Source: Microbacterium sp. BR1 (GTDB lineage Bacteria; Actinomycetota; Actinomycetes; Actinomycetales; Microbacteriaceae). From it: 64,000 nucleotides of DNA. The DNA lies in NCBI RefSeq assembly GCF_002812725.1, contig NZ_NMUN01000004.1:744001-808000 (forward strand). Direction: 5' to 3'. Made by a program: the position numbers and the translations under genes. Under the pieces are notes generated by a model. It ran no database searches. It was not told where the DNA came from and saw nothing but the letters and a program-made list of their open reading frames with translations. Positions within the stretch are counted from its first letter, which is position 1, and the number at the start of each line of letters is the position of its first letter. Shown here in pieces: positions 33,678-42,940 of this stretch.

Positions 33678-34994
33678 CTATCGGCGGGTCTGCCCGGCGC
33701 CGCGCGCGAGCCACTTCGTGCTCGTCAGCTCGGGCAGGCCCATGGGTCCACGTGCATGCAGCTTCTGGGTCGAGATGCCGACCTCGGCGCCGAACCCGAA
33801 CTCGCCGCCGTCGGTGAATCGCGTGGATGCGTTGGCCATGACGACGGCCGCGTCGACTTCGGCGAGGAATCGTTCGGCGTTGGCGTCGTCGTCCGTGATG
33901 ATCGATTCCGTGTGTCCCGTGGAGTACGCGCGAATGTGCGCGAGCGCTTCGTTCAGGTCGTCGACGACGCGGATCGAGACGTCGAGGGTGCCGTACTCGG
34001 TCGACCAGTCCTCGTCGGTCGCGGGAACGACATCCGACACGAGAGCGGCGGTCCGCTCGTCGCCGTGCAGCGTCACGCCCTGCTGCTGCAGCGCGGCGGC
34101 GACCGTCGGCAGCACGCGCTCGGCGGCGCTCCCGACGACCAGGACCGTCTCGACAGCGTTGCAGACGCTCGGGCGCTGCACCTTGGCGTTCACCACGATG
34201 TCGCGCGCCCACTCGAGCGGGGCCGATTCGTCGAGCACGATGTGCACGACGCCCGCGCCCGTCTCGATGACGGGGACGGATGACTCGGTCACCACGGTCT
34301 CGATCAGCTGCGCACTGCCCCGGGGTACGAGCACGTCCACGAGCCCACGTGCCTGCATCAGCTCACGCGCACCCTCGCGACCGAAATCGTCGACGGTCTG
34401 GATCGCCTCGGCGTCGATTCCTCGGTCGGCCAGGGCCGTCCGCATGATCTCGACGAGCGCGGCGTTGGACTTCTCGGCCGCCGACCCGCCGCGGAGCACG
34501 ACGGCGTTTCCCGACCGCAGCGCCAGGGCCGCGATGTCGACGGTCACGTTGGGGCGCGCCTCGTAGATCGACCCGACCACGCCGAACGGCACACTGACCT
34601 TCTGCAGAACGACGCCGTTCGGCAGGACGCGCTCGTCGAGCAGGCGACCGACGGGGTCCGGCAGCTCGGCCACCGCGCGCACGGCATCGGCGAGGGCGGC
34701 GACGCGCGCAGCATCCAGTCGCAGGCGATCCTGCAGCGACTCCGACAGACCGGTCGCACGTCCGCGCGCCAGGTCTTCGTCGTTGGCCGCGATGATCCGA
34801 TCGGATGCCGCGTCGATGGCGTGCGCGATGGCCCGCAGCATTCCGGCCTTGTCGCCGTCGCCGAGGAGCCCGACGCTGCGGGAGGCCGACTTCGCCAGAC
34901 GCATCCGGTCGCGCGCGGTCGTGGCACCCCAGGCATCGGGAGACTCTCCCACCGCGGGGTTGCTCGGCGTTGCGCGGGAGGCGGTGCTGGTCAT
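33678..34994 (-). CDS. proA: Glutamate-5-semialdehyde dehydrogenase (gamma-glutamyl phosphate reductase)
   Basis: 438 residues; second step of proline synthesis, NADPH-dependent reduction of glutamyl-5-phosphate. Diagnostic segments are VPFGVVGSIYEARPNVTVD, the catalytic Cys in QRPSVCNAVETVLV, and FGFGAEVGISTQKLHARGPMG near the end. Length is normal. The ATG overlaps the proB stop by one base (TGATG), so kinase and reductase are made together. Confidence 0.97.
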   Translation of the reverse strand: MTSTASRATPSNPAVGESPDAWGATTARDRMRLAKSASRSVGLLGDGDKAGMLRAIAHAIDAASDRIIAANDEDLARGRATGLSESLQDRLRLDAARVAALADAVRAVAELPDPVGRLLDERVLPNGVVLQKVSVPFGVVGSIYEARPNVTVDIAALALRSGNAVVLRGGSAAEKSNAALVEIMRTALADRGIDAEAIQTVDDFGREGARELMQARGLVDVLVPRGSAQLIETVVTESSVPVIETGAGVVHIVLDESAPLEWARDIVVNAKVQRPSVCNAVETVLVVGSAAERVLPTVAAALQQQGVTLHGDERTAALVSDVVPATDEDWSTEYGTLDVSIRVVDDLNEALAHIRAYSTGHTESIITDDDANAERFLAEVDAAVVMANASTRFTDGGEFGFGAEVGISTQKLHARGPMGLPELTSTKWLARGAGQTRR

Positions 34995-35890
34995 CAGCCC
35001 AGTGTATCGACGGGCTCGGCGCTACCGGCGGGAGCATCGGTGCTCGCGGGCAGCGTCGCGCTCGTGGGCGCGGTGCGCACGGGGCCGGTCGGCGTGACGG
35101 GGGTCGCGCGCGGGTCCGGCTCGAACCAGGTGCCGATCGGGGCACCGCTCAGCGCATCGGCGACACGCGCAGCACTCGTGACGAGCACCCCGACACCGGC
35201 AGCGGTCGCGAGGCGGGCCGCCGAGACCTTGGTCGCCGCTCCCCCGGTGCCGACGCTGTTGACGACCACGGAGCCGAACTCGTACCCGCTCAGGTCATCC
35301 CCGAAGGTCACGCGCTCGATAGCCCGTGCGCCGGGCTGGCCCGGGGGCCGGGTGTACAGGTTCTCGATGTCGCTCAGCAGAACGAGCGCATCGGCACCGA
35401 TCAGCTCGGCGACGAGTGCCGCGAGACGGTCGTTGTCGCCGAAGCGGATCTCGTGGGTCGCGACGGTGTCGTTCTCGTTGACGATCGGCAGGATGCGCAG
35501 GCCCAGCAGCCGCTCCATCGCCCGGCGCGCGTTGGAGCGGGGCGTGGAGTTCTCGAGGTCGCCGGCGGTCAGCAGAACCTGTCCGGCGAGCACGCCGTAG
35601 CGGTCGAGGCTCGTCTGATACCGCCACATCAACACGTTCTGCCCCACCGCCGCCGCGGCCTGCTGCGTCGCGAGATCCGTGGGCCGGCCCTCGAGGCTCA
35701 GCAGGGGCAGCGCGGTCGCGATGGCACCGGACGAAACCAGCACGACCTCCGTGCCCCGGGTGTGTACCTCGGCGAGGGCGGCGACGATGGCGTCGATGGT
35801 TGCGGCCTGGTCACCGCTGATCGACGATGAGCCGACCTTGACGACGATGCGCTTCGCTGTCGCGATATCGGCGCGGTGCAGGGCGGTCAC
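34994..35890 (-). CDS. proB: Glutamate 5-kinase, short form without PUA domain
   Basis: 298 residues; first and committed step of proline synthesis. The amino acid kinase fold shows [43 protein letters not shown] and [13 protein letters not shown]. It ends after the kinase domain in a Pro/Thr/Ala-rich tail, lacking the C-terminal PUA domain of the longer enterobacterial enzyme. It overlaps obgE by 4 bases and proA by one base. Confidence 0.96.
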   Translation of the reverse strand: MTALHRADIATAKRIVVKVGSSSISGDQAATIDAIVAALAEVHTRGTEVVLVSSGAIATALPLLSLEGRPTDLATQQAAAAVGQNVLMWRYQTSLDRYGVLAGQVLLTAGDLENSTPRSNARRAMERLLGLRILPIVNENDTVATHEIRFGDNDRLAALVAELIGADALVLLSDIENLYTRPPGQPGARAIERVTFGDDLSGYEFGSVVVNSVGTGGAATKVSAARLATAAGVGVLVTSAARVADALSGAPIGTWFEPDPRATPVTPTGPVRTAPTSATLPASTDAPAGSAEPVDTLG

Positions 35891-37401
35891 TCGTCCCCCT
35901 CGACCTCGCGACGTTCCGCCGCGGCCAGCCGCTGGACCTCGAACTCGGCGCGGGCTTCCGCCTTGGCATCCATCTGGTCGTGATAACGCTCGCGCCGCTG
36001 GGACGTGGTCCGGCGGGTGTTCATGTCGAGGCGCGGGTCCATGCCACGCGGCGCGGTCATGAGTTCGGCGGCGGAACTGAGCGTCGGCTGCCAGTCGAAG
36101 ACGACGCCGTCGCCCTCGCCGATGACGACGGTCGAGCCCGGCTCGGCACCGGCACGGACCAGACCGTCCTCGACGCCCAGCTTGGCGAGGCGATCCGCCA
36201 GGTAACCCACGGCCTCTTCGTTCTGGAAGTCGGTCTGCTGCACCCAGCGGACCGGCTTGTCGCCCAGCACGCGGTAGATGTTGCCGTACGTACCGCCTTC
36301 GACACGGATCGTGTAGTCCTTCTCCTTGTCGCCGCGGGGACGCAGCACGATGCGCTCGGGGGCGGGCTTGGCGGCCAGTTCTGCACGGTGCTCGGCGACG
36401 ACCTCGCCCAGCGCGAACGTCAGCTCGCGCAGGCCCTCGTGGGCGACCGTCGAGATCTCGAACACGCGATAGCCCCGCGACTCGAGCTCGGGCCGCACGA
36501 ACGCGGCGAGCTCGCGACCCTCGGGCACGTCGATCTTGTTCAGGGCGATCAGCTGCGGACGCTCGAGAAGCGGCAGCTGGTCCTCGGGTACGGGATACGC
36601 GGCGAGCTCGGCGAGGATCACGTCGAGGTCGGACAGCGGGTCGCGTCCGGGCTCGAGCGTGGCGCAGTCGAGCACGTGCACGAGCGCGGTGCAGCGCTCG
36701 ACGTGGCGGAGGAACTGAAGCCCCAGGCCGCGGCCCTCACTCGCGCCCTCGATCAGTCCGGGCACATCGGCGACGGTGAACCGCACGTCACCGGCCTGGA
36801 CGACACCGAGGTTCGGGTGGAGCGTCGTGAAGGGGTAGTCGGCGATCTTCGGGCGCGCGGCCGAGATCGCGGCGATCAGGCTGGACTTGCCGGCGGACGG
36901 GAATCCGACCAGCGCGACGTCGGCGACGACCTTGAGTTCGAGGAGGACATCGCCCTCCCACCCGGGCGTGCCGAGCAGCGCGAAACCGGGCGCCTTGCGC
37001 TTCGGCGAGGCAAGGGCCGCGTTTCCGAGGCCCCCGATCCCCCCCGGTGCGACGACGAATCGCATACCCGGCTCGACCATGTCGATGAGCGTCTCGCCCG
37101 AGGCATCCTTCACCACGGTGCCGACGGGAACGGGCAGCTCGACGTCTTCGCCGGCCGCGCCCTGGCGCAGGTCACCGGCGCCGAAGGCACCGTTGTTCGA
37201 CGTGCGGTGCGGTGAGTGGTGGTACGACAACAGGGTCGTGACCTGCGGATCGGCGACGAGAACGATGTCACCGCCGTTGCCGCCACTCGCGCCATCCGGT
37301 CCCGCAAGCGGCTTGAACTTCTCGCGACGGACCGAGACGCAGCCGTTGCCGCCCTTTCCGGCGCGCAGATGGAGCGTCACCCGGTCAACGAATGAGACCA
37401 T
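35887..37401 (-). CDS. obgE: Obg family GTPase (ribosome assembly)
   Basis: 504 residues. The Gly-rich Obg domain ([22 protein letters not shown]) is followed by the G domain, with P-loop [10 protein letters not shown], switch [16 protein letters not shown] and NKID, and then the OCT domain ([16 protein letters not shown]) typical of Gram-positive Obg. A basic/acidic tail of about 60 residues is extra. It acts in large-subunit assembly. The position after rplU-rpmA and before proB is the common actinobacterial order. Confidence 0.97.
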   Translation of the reverse strand: MVSFVDRVTLHLRAGKGGNGCVSVRREKFKPLAGPDGASGGNGGDIVLVADPQVTTLLSYHHSPHRTSNNGAFGAGDLRQGAAGEDVELPVPVGTVVKDASGETLIDMVEPGMRFVVAPGGIGGLGNAALASPKRKAPGFALLGTPGWEGDVLLELKVVADVALVGFPSAGKSSLIAAISAARPKIADYPFTTLHPNLGVVQAGDVRFTVADVPGLIEGASEGRGLGLQFLRHVERCTALVHVLDCATLEPGRDPLSDLDVILAELAAYPVPEDQLPLLERPQLIALNKIDVPEGRELAAFVRPELESRGYRVFEISTVAHEGLRELTFALGEVVAEHRAELAAKPAPERIVLRPRGDKEKDYTIRVEGGTYGNIYRVLGDKPVRWVQQTDFQNEEAVGYLADRLAKLGVEDGLVRAGAEPGSTVVIGEGDGVVFDWQPTLSSAAELMTAPRGMDPRLDMNTRRTTSQRRERYHDQMDAKAEARAEFEVQRLAAAERREVEGDE

Positions 37402-37482
37402 CGTGAACTCCTTCCGGGAATGATCAAGGGGCGAGCCGAAGCCCGCCCCCTGACCGAAAACTAAACTGCGGTAGTCGTGCGA

Positions 37483-37740
37483 CTACTCCGCGGCCATGAC
37501 GATGTTGACGACCTTGCGGCCGCCCTTCTTGCCGAACTCGACCGAACCGGCCTGCAGCGCGAACAGCGTGTCGTCGCCACCGCGACCCACACCGGCACCC
37601 GGGTGGAAGTGCGTTCCGCGCTGGCGGACGATGATCTCGCCGGCGCTGACGACCTGGCCGCCGAAGCGCTTGACGCCCAACCGCTGGGAGTTGGAGTCGC
37701 GACCGTTACGGGTGGAGCTTGCGCCCTTTTTGTGTGCCAT
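37483..37740 (-). CDS. rpmA: 50S ribosomal protein L27
   Basis: 85 residues. The N-terminus [20 protein letters not shown] is the conserved tail that reaches the peptidyl transferase centre, followed by [21 protein letters not shown]. There is no Firmicutes-type cleavable N-terminal extension. It lies 16 bases downstream of rplU. Confidence 0.98.
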   Translation of the reverse strand: MAHKKGASSTRNGRDSNSQRLGVKRFGGQVVSAGEIIVRQRGTHFHPGAGVGRGGDDTLFALQAGSVEFGKKGGRKVVNIVMAAE

Positions 37741-37756
37741 CTCGAATCTCCCGCGC

Positions 37757-38065
37757 TTACTTGATGCCGGTTACCTTGACGCGCGTGAGGTCCTGACGGT
37801 GCCCCTGGCGCTTCTTGTAACCGGTCTTGTTCTTGAACTTCTGGATGATGATCTTGGGGCCGCGCAGCTCGCCGAGAACCTCGGCGGTGACGGTCACCTG
37901 AGCCAGCTTGTCGGCGTCGGTGGTGACGTTGTCTCCGTCGACCAGGAGCACCGCGGGCAGCTCGATCTTGTCGCCGAGCTTGGCCTTCTGACGATCGAGG
38001 ACGACGATCGTGCCGACCTCGACCTTCTCCTGGCGGCCACCGGCGCGCACTACTGCGTAAACCAC
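37757..38065 (-). CDS. rplU: 50S ribosomal protein L21
   Basis: 102 residues from the GTG at 38065: [18 protein letters not shown] at the start and [15 protein letters not shown] near the end are L21 hallmarks. The frame is open further upstream, but L21 begins at this motif, with AGGTG just before the start codon. It begins the rplU-rpmA-obgE-proBA run. Confidence 0.97.
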   Translation of the reverse strand: MVYAVVRAGGRQEKVEVGTIVVLDRQKAKLGDKIELPAVLLVDGDNVTTDADKLAQVTVTAEVLGELRGPKIIIQKFKNKTGYKKRQGHRQDLTRVKVTGIK

Positions 38066-38160
38066 TTCACACCTGTTTCTCTGGGGAACCTTGTGGTTCC
38101 TAATCTCACGGAAGACTCTGCTCCACGGGGCGCGGCATCCCGTGAGATTCCGAACTACCC
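38066..38160 (-). promoter_or_regulatory. Structured leader of rplU
   Basis: Two hairpins precede rplU. One has GGAACC (38085-38090) and GGTTCC (38095-38100) with loop TTGT. The other has perfect 10-base arms, AATCTCACGG (38102-38111) and CCGTGAGATT (38140-38149). Ribosomal protein leaders often bind the encoded protein; whether this one does is not known. The remaining gene-free DNA to 38447 holds a GGATGC/GCATCC inverted pair at 38251-38269 and no convincing gene. Confidence 0.45.
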
Positions 38161-38447
38161 GTGGTGCGGTGCGGAAGCTTCGCTCTCGTCGCGCCGCACG
38201 CAGAGCGGCAGCACGTGACGCACCAAGGGTCGAGTCTACCCGACGGAACCGGATGCGGCAAAAGCATCCGCCCCGCGCGTCGGGACGCGGTCCCGCCCCG
38301 CGAGCCCCGCGGCCTCGCACCTCGCCGACACCGCCCTGTGTCGCCGGGCCCGCCGCCTGTGTCCCGTACGCAACCGGCGGACTCGGGCCGACGGGCGGAC
38401 TCTGCGCGGCCAGCCGCGACCTCGCGGCGCGGAGTTAGGATCTGCGG

Positions 38448-38720
38448 ATGGCCATCCTGATCGACACGGCGCGGTGGCCGGCCCACGGCAGACTCTGGGG
38501 GCACCTCATCAGCGACGACAACCTGGACGAGCTGCACGCCTTCGCCGCAGCCCACGACATCCCGCGCCGCGGATTCGATCTCGACCACTACGACGTGCCC
38601 GCCGAGTCCATCGAGCGTCTGATCGCGGCGGGAGCGCGGCACGTCACCGCGCGCGAGCTCGTGTACGCGCTGCGCGACTCGGGGCTGCGCGTCACCGCGC
38701 GCGAACGCCGCGAGCGCTGA
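38448..38720 (+). CDS. DUF4031 domain protein
   Basis: 90 residues. MAILIDTARWPAHGRLWGHLISD and GFDLDHYDVPAESIERLIAAGA match the small DUF4031 family common in actinobacteria; its role is unknown. It ends in a highly basic tail. It is divergent from rplU and convergent with the RNase E/G gene, from which a strong hairpin separates it. Confidence 0.85.
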   Translation: MAILIDTARWPAHGRLWGHLISDDNLDELHAFAAAHDIPRRGFDLDHYDVPAESIERLIAAGARHVTARELVYALRDSGLRVTARERRER

Positions 38721-38751
38721 GCTGACGCACCCGGCGTTTGGACTCGCCGCG

Positions 38752-38786
38752 CTCGCTCGACGACCCAGTGGGAATCGAGCGAGCGC
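38752..38786. terminator. Hairpin between convergent DUF4031 and RNase E/G genes
   Basis: CGCGCTCGCTCGA and TCGAGCGAGCGCG form a perfect 13-base stem between the two stops. It can terminate both genes. It is not a copy of the long palindromes at 21646, 28042 and 42441. Confidence 0.65.
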
Positions 38787-38800
38787 GAGCGTCGGAGGGC

Positions 38801-41473
38801 CTACTCGTCCGCGCTCGGCATGGTGACGGGCGTACCCGTCACGATCCCGGTCGAGACGCGACGACGCTGACGTCCCTGTCCCGGAGCCTTCGGCTCGGGC
38901 AGAGCCTGCAGTACCGAGTCGAGCAGCTGGTCCTTCTCGGACTTCGGTGCGGCCGAACGCTGTTCGGGACGCTGCTCGCCCCGGTCGTCCCGGCGCTCGC
39001 CCCGCTGGTCGGGACGCTTGCGACGCTTCTTCGTCCGCTCGCCCTCGGCGGCCGGGGCCACGGGGCCCTCCGGCAGAACGATCTCGAGGGATTCGATGGT
39101 CTGCACGGCGACCGCGGCCGGGGCATCCGTCGCTTCGGCATCGGATGCCGCGCCGAGCGTCGAGGCGGCGATCTGCGCGAGGGCCGACTTGACGCCCTCG
39201 GTGATCACGTGGGTGCCACCGTTGCCGCCGTTGCCCGTGCTGCCGCCGTTCGATCCGTTGTTGCCGCCGCGGGGGCGACGGTTGGAGCCGCCGCCGCTGC
39301 CCGACGGCGCCGACGATGACGAACGGTGCTTGACGACGGGGTCGTGATGCACGATCACTCCGCGCCCCGCGCAGACCTCGCAGTTCTCGCTGAACGTCTC
39401 GAGCAGCCCGAGGCCCAGCTTCTTGCGGGTCATCTGCACGAGGCCGAGCGACGTGACCTCGGCGACCTGGTGCTTCGTGCGGTCACGGCTGAGGCACTCG
39501 ACCAGGCGACGCAGCACGAGGTCACGGTTCGACTCCAGCACCATGTCGATGAAGTCGACCACGATGATGCCGCCGATGTCGCGCAGGCGCAGCTGGCGGA
39601 CGATCTCTTCGGCCGCCTCGAGGTTGTTCTTCGTGACGGTCTCTTCGAGGTTTCCGCCCGAGCCGACGAACTTGCCGGTGTTGACGTCGACGACCGTCAT
39701 AGCCTCGGTGCGGTCGATCACGAGCGAACCACCCGAGGGCAGCCACACCTTGCGGTCGAGGGCCTTCTCGATCTGCTCCGTCACGCGGAACTCGTCGAAC
39801 GGGTCGCGATCGCCCTCGTACGGCTCGACGCGCTCGAGCAGGTCGGGCGCGACGGACTCGAGGTACGCCTCGATCGTGCGCTGCGCCTCTTCGCCCTGGA
39901 TGAGCATCTTGCGGAAGTCCTCGTTGAAGACATCCCGCACGATCTTCACCAGCAGGTCGGGTTCCGAGTGCAGCAGGGCCGGGGCCTGGACCGTCTCGAG
40001 CTGCGAAGAGATGTGCTCCCACTGGCTCGTGAGCCGCTGCACGTCGCGCGTCAGCTGGTCTTCCGTCGCGCCCTCGGCCGCCGTGCGGACGATGACACCG
40101 GATGACTCGGGCAGGACTTCCTTGAGGATGCGCTTCAGGCGCGCCCGCTCGGTGTCGGGGAGCTTCCGCGAGATACCGTTCATCGACCCCGCCGGAACGT
40201 ACACGAGGTAGCGGCCGGGCAGCGAGATCTGGCTCGTCAGCCGGGCGCCCTTGTGTCCGACCGGGTCCTTCGTGACCTGGACGAGAACGCGGTCGCCGGA
40301 CTTGAGCGCGAGCTCGATACGGCGCGGCTGGTTGCCCGTCTCGACGGCGTCCCAGTCGACCTCGCCCGAGTACAGCACGGCGTTGCGCCCGCGACCGATG
40401 TCGACGAACGCCGCCTCCATGCTGGGCAGAACGTTCTGCACGCGGCCGAGGTACACGTTGCCGATGAGCGATGCGTCCTGATTGCGGGCCACGTAGTGCT
40501 CGACGAGGACGTTGTCCTCGAGCACGGCGATCTGGATGCGCCCGTTCTTCGACCGCACGATCATGTCGCGGTCGACGGCCTCGCGGCGGGCGAGGAACTC
40601 TGCCTCGGTGACGACGGCTCGACGTCGACCGGCCTCACGACCGTCGCGACGACGCTGCTTCTTCGCCTCGAGACGCGTGGATCCCTTGATGCGCTGCGGT
40701 TCGGTGATGACCTCGACGGCGCGGGGCTGGCGCACCCGGACGACCGTGGAAGGATCCTGCGGTTCGCTCGACTCTTCGCCCGCGCGGCGACGGTTGCGCC
40801 GACGCGACGTGCCCTGAGACTCGCGTGCGTTGCGCTCTTCGGGCTCGTCCCGGTCGTCACGCGATGCGGGTGCCGCGGGAAGCGGCACGATCTCGGGCGC
40901 ATAGAACATCAGCTGTGTCGAGACCTGCGACACGAACACCTCGGGCAGCAGACCCAGCGCTACGGCGGTCGGGATCTTCGGCTCGGCGTCCGGCTCGGGC
41001 GTGGCGTCCGGCTGCGGCTCGGGTTCAGGCGTGGCTGCGGACGCGGGAGCTTCGGATGCCTCAGGCACCGACGCGTCGGCAGCGGGGGCCTCGTTCGCCG
41101 AGACCTCGGGCTCGGGAGCGTCGGGCACTGATGCCTCTGCCGCCGAGACCTCGGGCTCAGGAGCCGCGGACTCCGGCGCTTCGGCCGCAGCCTCCTCGGC
41201 TGCAGCGTCTTGACCTACAGCGTCTTGAGCCACAGGCTCTTCGCTCACGGGGCTCTCCGGCTCGGCCGAAGGCGGCTCGAGGCCGGGCGCGCCTTCGTCG
41301 GCCGCGGAACTCACGTCCGCAGACGCGGCACCCTCGGTCTCGAAAGCGGCACCCTCGTCAACGGAGGGTGCACCCTCGCTCTGCGGGACGTTCCCCGTCG
41401 GCGTCAACGGCGGTTCGGCCGGTGACGCTTCCTGAAGGTCGTTGCGGTCATTGTCATTGTTGTCATCAGCCAT
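38801..41473 (-). CDS. rne: Ribonuclease E/G family endoribonuclease
   Basis: About 890 residues. A long, acidic, Ala/Pro/Glu-rich N-terminal extension (about 300 residues) precedes the catalytic core. The core has the S1 domain (SLIGNVYLGRVQNVLPSMEAAFVDIG), the catalytic Asp region LVIDRTEAMTVVDVNTGKF and RDIGGIIVVDFIDM, and the zinc-link CEVCAGRG. The tail is basic, with a poly-Asn/Gly-rich stretch. This domain order, with extra regions on both sides, is typical of actinobacterial RNase E. The start at 41473 (MADDNND) follows AGGGAG. Confidence 0.95.
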   Translation of the reverse strand: MADDNNDNDRNDLQEASPAEPPLTPTGNVPQSEGAPSVDEGAAFETEGAASADVSSAADEGAPGLEPPSAEPESPVSEEPVAQDAVGQDAAAEEAAAEAPESAAPEPEVSAAEASVPDAPEPEVSANEAPAADASVPEASEAPASAATPEPEPQPDATPEPDAEPKIPTAVALGLLPEVFVSQVSTQLMFYAPEIVPLPAAPASRDDRDEPEERNARESQGTSRRRNRRRAGEESSEPQDPSTVVRVRQPRAVEVITEPQRIKGSTRLEAKKQRRRDGREAGRRRAVVTEAEFLARREAVDRDMIVRSKNGRIQIAVLEDNVLVEHYVARNQDASLIGNVYLGRVQNVLPSMEAAFVDIGRGRNAVLYSGEVDWDAVETGNQPRRIELALKSGDRVLVQVTKDPVGHKGARLTSQISLPGRYLVYVPAGSMNGISRKLPDTERARLKRILKEVLPESSGVIVRTAAEGATEDQLTRDVQRLTSQWEHISSQLETVQAPALLHSEPDLLVKIVRDVFNEDFRKMLIQGEEAQRTIEAYLESVAPDLLERVEPYEGDRDPFDEFRVTEQIEKALDRKVWLPSGGSLVIDRTEAMTVVDVNTGKFVGSGGNLEETVTKNNLEAAEEIVRQLRLRDIGGIIVVDFIDMVLESNRDLVLRRLVECLSRDRTKHQVAEVTSLGLVQMTRKKLGLGLLETFSENCEVCAGRGVIVHHDPVVKHRSSSSAPSGSGGGSNRRPRGGNNGSNGGSTGNGGNGGTHVITEGVKSALAQIAASTLGAASDAEATDAPAAVAVQTIESLEIVLPEGPVAPAAEGERTKKRRKRPDQRGERRDDRGEQRPEQRSAAPKSEKDQLLDSVLQALPEPKAPGQGRQRRRVSTGIVTGTPVTMPSADE

Positions 41474-41530
41474 CGCTGGCGCACTCCCTGGCGGGCGACA
41501 TCCGCGCGTCACCCGGCGAACTCTCGTGCA

Positions 41531-41666
41531 GCACCGCACCTGCGGTGCCGCGAACTCACTCGGTCTGCAGCAGGCCCGTGGCTCGTGCTGCGAAGGGCGA
41601 TCATCGCCCGAAGTCTTCGTCGATACCCGTCCGGCGCGGCCGGCGAGGCATCTAGATCTCATTATC
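41531..41666 (-). promoter_or_regulatory. Long 5' leader and probable -10 of the RNase E/G gene
   Basis: GATAAT (41666-41661, minus strand) is a good -10 and would give a 5' UTR of about 180 bases. The leader contains a GCACCGCA/TGCGGTGC palindrome (41531-41548) and GGGCGAT/ATCGCCC (41595-41609). Long structured leaders permit autoregulation of RNase E in Escherichia coli; the same is only inferred here. Confidence 0.4.
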
Positions 41667-41777
41667 GCATCATCCGGGACCGAATGTGGGCCCCTCGCCG
41701 CATGCGTTGCCCGCGAGTCGCCCCGCGAACCGCGTTATCCCCGGTCGCGCGCACGCCGATCGTGCAGTTTCCGGTGC

Positions 41778-41783
41778 CATAAT
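41778..41783 (+). promoter_or_regulatory. -10 element of the VKOR gene, probably leaderless transcript
   Basis: CATAAT lies seven bases before the ATG at 41791, placing transcription start at or next to the start codon. No Shine-Dalgarno at a workable distance is seen, which fits a leaderless mRNA. Confidence 0.45.
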
Positions 41784-41790
41784 CCGAGGC

Positions 41791-42396
41791 ATGCCCACGC
41801 CCTCCCAGACGCACACCCGCCCCGTAGCCCTCGCCGTCTGGCTCATCATCGCGGGAGTGATCGGCTGGTGGGCGGCTTTCCAGCTCACCCTCGAGCGCAT
41901 TCACCTCCTCGCCGACCCCAACGCATCGCTGTCCTGCGACTTCAGCATCCTGGTGCAGTGTCGCGCCAACCTCGAGTCTTGGCAGGGCATGGTGTTCGGG
42001 TTCCCCAACCCGCTGATCGGGCTCGGCGCGTGGGTCGCCCCGATCGTGGTCGGCGTGGCGATCCTCGCGCGCGCCCGGTTCGCACGCTGGTTCTGGTGGC
42101 TGTTCGAGGCCGGAATGATCTTCGCGATCGCATTCGTGATCTGGCTGATCAGCCAGAGCATCTTCGTCCTCGGCACCCTGTGCCCCTGGTGCATGGTCAC
42201 CTGGTTGGTGACGATCCCGACGTTCTACGCCGTGACCCTCCACCTCTTCCGGTCGGGGCTCGTGCCCGCGCCATCCGGGGTCCGACGCGTCGCCGACACG
42301 CTGATGGGCTGGGTGCCGGTCATGGCCGTCGTCAGCTACGCGATCATCGCCGTGCTCGCGCAGGTGCGCCTGGACGCGCTGAACAACCTGTTCTGA
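41791..42396 (+). CDS. Vitamin K epoxide reductase (VKOR) family membrane protein
   Basis: 201 residues with about five membrane helices. It has the VKOR cysteine set: SCDFSILVQC (C49 and C57) and the redox CPWC (C131 and C134). Bacterial VKOR reoxidises a periplasmic-side DsbA-like protein using quinone, so it should support disulfide formation in exported proteins. The start MPTPSQ is preferred over an ATG at 41686 because the first helix follows it closely and a -10 lies just before it. It ends in a long palindrome facing ndk. Confidence 0.92.
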   Translation: MPTPSQTHTRPVALAVWLIIAGVIGWWAAFQLTLERIHLLADPNASLSCDFSILVQCRANLESWQGMVFGFPNPLIGLGAWVAPIVVGVAILARARFARWFWWLFEAGMIFAIAFVIWLISQSIFVLGTLCPWCMVTWLVTIPTFYAVTLHLFRSGLVPAPSGVRRVADTLMGWVPVMAVVSYAIIAVLAQVRLDALNNLF

Positions 42397-42440
42397 TCGC
42401 GACCGGTCGGGCGAGCGCCGCCGGTCGCCACGCACGCGAA

Positions 42441-42500
42441 CGAACGGTCGCGACTCGCCGTGTGCGTCCGGTGACGCACGCGGCGAGTCACGACCGTTCG
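42441..42500. terminator. Long palindrome (convergent-end family, copy C)
   Basis: Arms 42441-42468 and 42473-42500 pair over 28 positions with two differences, around a four-base loop. The outer part of the arm is CGAACGGTCGCGACTCGCCG. It separates the convergent VKOR and ndk genes, the same position as the related palindromes at 21646 and 28042. Confidence 0.8.
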
Positions 42501-42523
42501 CGGTTCGAGTTCGGGGCTGTGGC

Positions 42524-42940
42524 TCAGCCGAACCAGATGTCGAGTTCGCGCGCGGCCGACTCGGGGCTGTCCGACCCGTGTACGAGGTTCTGCTGCACGG
42601 CCAGGCCCCAGTCGCGGCCGAAGTCGCCCCGGATCGTTCCCGGAGCGGCGCCTGTCGGGTCGGTCGTGCCCGCGAGCGAGCGGAAGCCCTCGATCACGCG
42701 GTTGCCCGCGAGACGGATCGCGACCGACGGCCCCGACATCATGAACTCCACGAGCGGCTCGTAGAAGTGCTTGCCGGCGTGCTCGGCGTAGTGGCGCTCG
42801 AGCAGGTCGCGATCCGGCTCGACGAGCTTGATGTCGACGAGGGCGTAGCCCTTCCGTTCGATGCGCGCCAGGATATCTCCGGTCAGGCCGCGTGCGACAC
42901 CGTCCGGCTTGACGAGGACGAGCGTCTCTTCCGTGGTCAT
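42524..42940 (-). CDS. ndk: Nucleoside diphosphate kinase
   Basis: 138 residues, transferring the terminal phosphate between nucleoside di- and triphosphates. ETLVLVKPDGVARGL opens the fold; the phosphorylated His is in NLVHGSDSPESAARE. The start at 42940 overlaps the upstream DUF4233 gene by 4 bases. The ndk-DUF4233-folC-ileS order is conserved in actinobacteria. Confidence 0.97.
   Translation of the reverse strand: MTTEETLVLVKPDGVARGLTGDILARIERKGYALVDIKLVEPDRDLLERHYAEHAGKHFYEPLVEFMMSGPSVAIRLAGNRVIEGFRSLAGTTDPTGAAPGTIRGDFGRDWGLAVQQNLVHGSDSPESAARELDIWFG

Noticed and set aside
38752-38786. Hairpin at the DUF4031/RNase E junction as a fourth member of the palindrome family
   Set aside because: It has a good stem, but its arm CGCGCTCGCTCGA does not match the shared core.
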